DNA from: Alloprevotella rava
GTDB lineage: Bacteria; Bacteroidota; Bacteroidia; Bacteroidales; Bacteroidaceae
Direction: 5' to 3'
NCBI RefSeq assembly: GCF_014195585.1
Contig: NZ_JACICA010000001.1
Coordinates: forward strand, 450,929 to 514,928
DNA: 64,000 bases
The notes below the pieces were generated by a model that was not told the DNA's origin, searched no databases, and worked only from the letters and a program-made list of their open reading frames with translations. Positions 62,944 to 64,000 of the stretch are shown here, piece after piece (the stretch's first letter is position 1; each line of letters opens with the position of its first letter). Made by a program: the position numbers and the translations under genes.

Positions 62944-63467
62944 AGACTATGGCGTTTATATTGGAATGCTAAGATACAGCATTTTCTATTATCGTCCAAA
63001 TATTTTCCTGCCTTTTTATAATTGTAGGTGAAATTTTGTTCCTTTTTGATTCATCCCCAAAATGCGTTAATATTATCCTTTCGTTATATAATAAACTCAA
63101 TATTCTCTTACCAACAAAAAATACATAGGAGAGCGTTCCTACCCACAAAAGCTCACACTCCTTATAATATAGCTTCACCACAATAAGCCTGTGAGCTGAC
63201 GCAATAAGGGCGTGAGCTGACATCCTTATTGTATTTTCAAACGCAATAAGGAAACCAAAGCTTACTTCTATTATTATAGTAGCCCTCTTCAAAAAAAGTT
63301 GTAATAAAAAGCCCAGAAGCTTCAGAAATCTTGTTTGTTTTGTTAATATATACATAATCAGTATTTTACGCATTTGTGAGGTTTATCAGCCCCTCTGAGG
63401 CACCCGTCGTTTTCCCCCAGAAAAGCTCCGATTTGAAACTTTTTTCGAAAAAAAGTGCAGTATATTC
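62944..63467. other. Intergenic region before the rRNA promoter
   Basis: About 520 bp holding dispersed repeat copy D (63179-63252). A minus-strand open frame at 62969-63373 reads through the repeat and has no family support. No other feature seen. Confidence 0.5.
63179..63252. repeat. Dispersed CCTTATTG/GTCAGCTGAC repeat, copy D
   Basis: CACAATAAGCCTGTGAGCTG, then CGCAATAAGGGCGTGAGCTG at a 21-nt period, then ACATCCTTATTGTATTTT and a closing CGCAATAAGG. The palindrome is GTGAGCTGAC here, a G for C change shared by both units. Confidence 0.78.
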
Positions 63468-63498
63468 TTTGCTATTCCAAAATCTCGTAGTACTTTTG
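63468..63498 (+). promoter_or_regulatory. Promoter of the rRNA operon
   Basis: TTTG (63468-63471), 19-bp spacer, TACTTTTG (63491-63498), ~215 nt before 16S: a full match to the Bacteroidetes promoter. Confidence 0.8.
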
Positions 63499-63712
63499 CA
63501 TCCGCAACCGAGAAACGGGGGTTATTCCTTGTGGTTGTCAACTGTGATCTTTGAAAGAATTGACATAAACTTTTAAGAAGAGAAGTACAAGAAAAGAAAG
63601 AACAAGATGCAGAAATGTATCATGTTCGGGTAGAATTGTAGAAATCAACCGTTAATTTTCTTATAGATACGGACGTTCTGAGTAAAACAGAAAATAAAAC
63701 AAAATCATAATT

Positions 63713-64000
63713 ACAATGAAGAGTTTGATCCTGGCTCAGGATGAACGCTAGCTACAGGCTTAACACATGCAAGTCGAGGGGAAACGACATTGAAAGCTTG
63801 CTTTTGATGGGCGTCGACCGGCGCACGGGTGCGTAACGCGTATCGAACCTGCCCTTTACTCAGGGATAGCCTTGCGAAAGTAAGATTAATACCTGATAGT
63901 GTTGTGATGAGGCATCTTGTTGCAACTAAAGATTTATTGGTAAAGGATGGCGATGCGTCTGATTAGGTAGTAGGCGGGGTAATGGCCCACCTAGCCGACG
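63713..64000 (+). rRNA. rrs: 16S ribosomal RNA (5' part, runs off the window)
   Basis: The universal 5' segment GAAGAGTTTGATCCTGGCTC starts at 63718, followed by AGGATGAACGCTAGCTACAG and GCTTAACACATGCAAGTCGA, the Bacteroidetes form. The 5' end is set at 63713 by alignment with E. coli numbering. The gene continues beyond base 64000. Confidence 0.96.

Noticed and set aside
62969..63373. 134-codon open frame on the minus strand
   Set aside because: It reads through repeat copy D and AT-rich sequence with no recognisable domain.

Overview
The window is chromosomal DNA from a Bacteroidales bacterium, most likely Prevotellaceae (Prevotella/Alloprevotella-like). It ends in the first ~290 nt of a 16S rRNA gene. 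Several promoters match the Bacteroidetes sigma pattern TTTG-N19/20-TAnnTTTG, and many genes lack a clear Shine-Dalgarno site. The gene content also fits: NuoLMN, two SusC-like outer-membrane barrels, a GH109-type exported oxidoreductase, LptF/G, CdaA, RibBA and a GlsA/GlsB glycine-lipid pair. No species call is possible from what is seen.

Layout. 1-4587: nuoL (5' truncated), nuoM and nuoN, closed by a terminator. 4643-7412: a PfkB-type sugar kinase and a GH109-like exported protein. 7937-10864: a large outer-membrane beta-barrel protein. 10868-14544: an IS982-family element with three AT-rich genes beside it and a third copy of the IS end beyond them. 14596-21050 (minus strand): pta-ackA, efp, an M13 peptidase and murF. 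21210-22820: folP and cdaA. 23073-28348 (minus strand): an accessory island holding a retron-type reverse transcriptase, an overlapping HEPN-like partner gene, a candidate msr-msd RNA, a WG-repeat protein, a WYL regulator and a small membrane protein. 28851-29111: a SemiSWEET transporter. 29266-38536 (minus strand): a long housekeeping cluster (esterase-like, GNAT, DUF2156, lipoprotein, acyltransferase, ddl, rluA-type, PASTA), then rpmH and trpS. 38884-43832 (minus strand): an ABC-2/HlyD/TolC exporter operon without an ATPase gene. 44012-49199 (minus strand): lptF-type permease, ribBA, BI-1 and aminotransferase. 49371-49444: tRNA-Met. 50314-53149: an IS remnant and a second large outer-membrane barrel. 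53721-57836: tex, tadA, yraN and a YjbR-BirA fusion. 57847-62073: MATE, pyrH, glsA and glsB. 62138-62943 (minus strand): rubredoxin and superoxide dismutase. 63468-64000: rrn promoter and the start of 16S.

How it works together. The core genes cover respiration (complex I proton channels), acetate overflow, cell-wall precursor synthesis (Ddl, MurF), folate and c-di-AMP signalling, lipid and envelope assembly, and riboflavin and biotin use. The most interesting accessory content is the retron island. Its RT carries both retron hallmarks (NAxxH and VTG), its partner has an Rx4H HEPN-like motif, and an 11-bp inverted repeat brackets ~170 nt just upstream of the RT. Next come the IS982 element that may have captured passenger genes, and a dispersed intergenic repeat family with a 21-nt period found at four places. 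Both large barrel genes end next to the same end of the same IS element.
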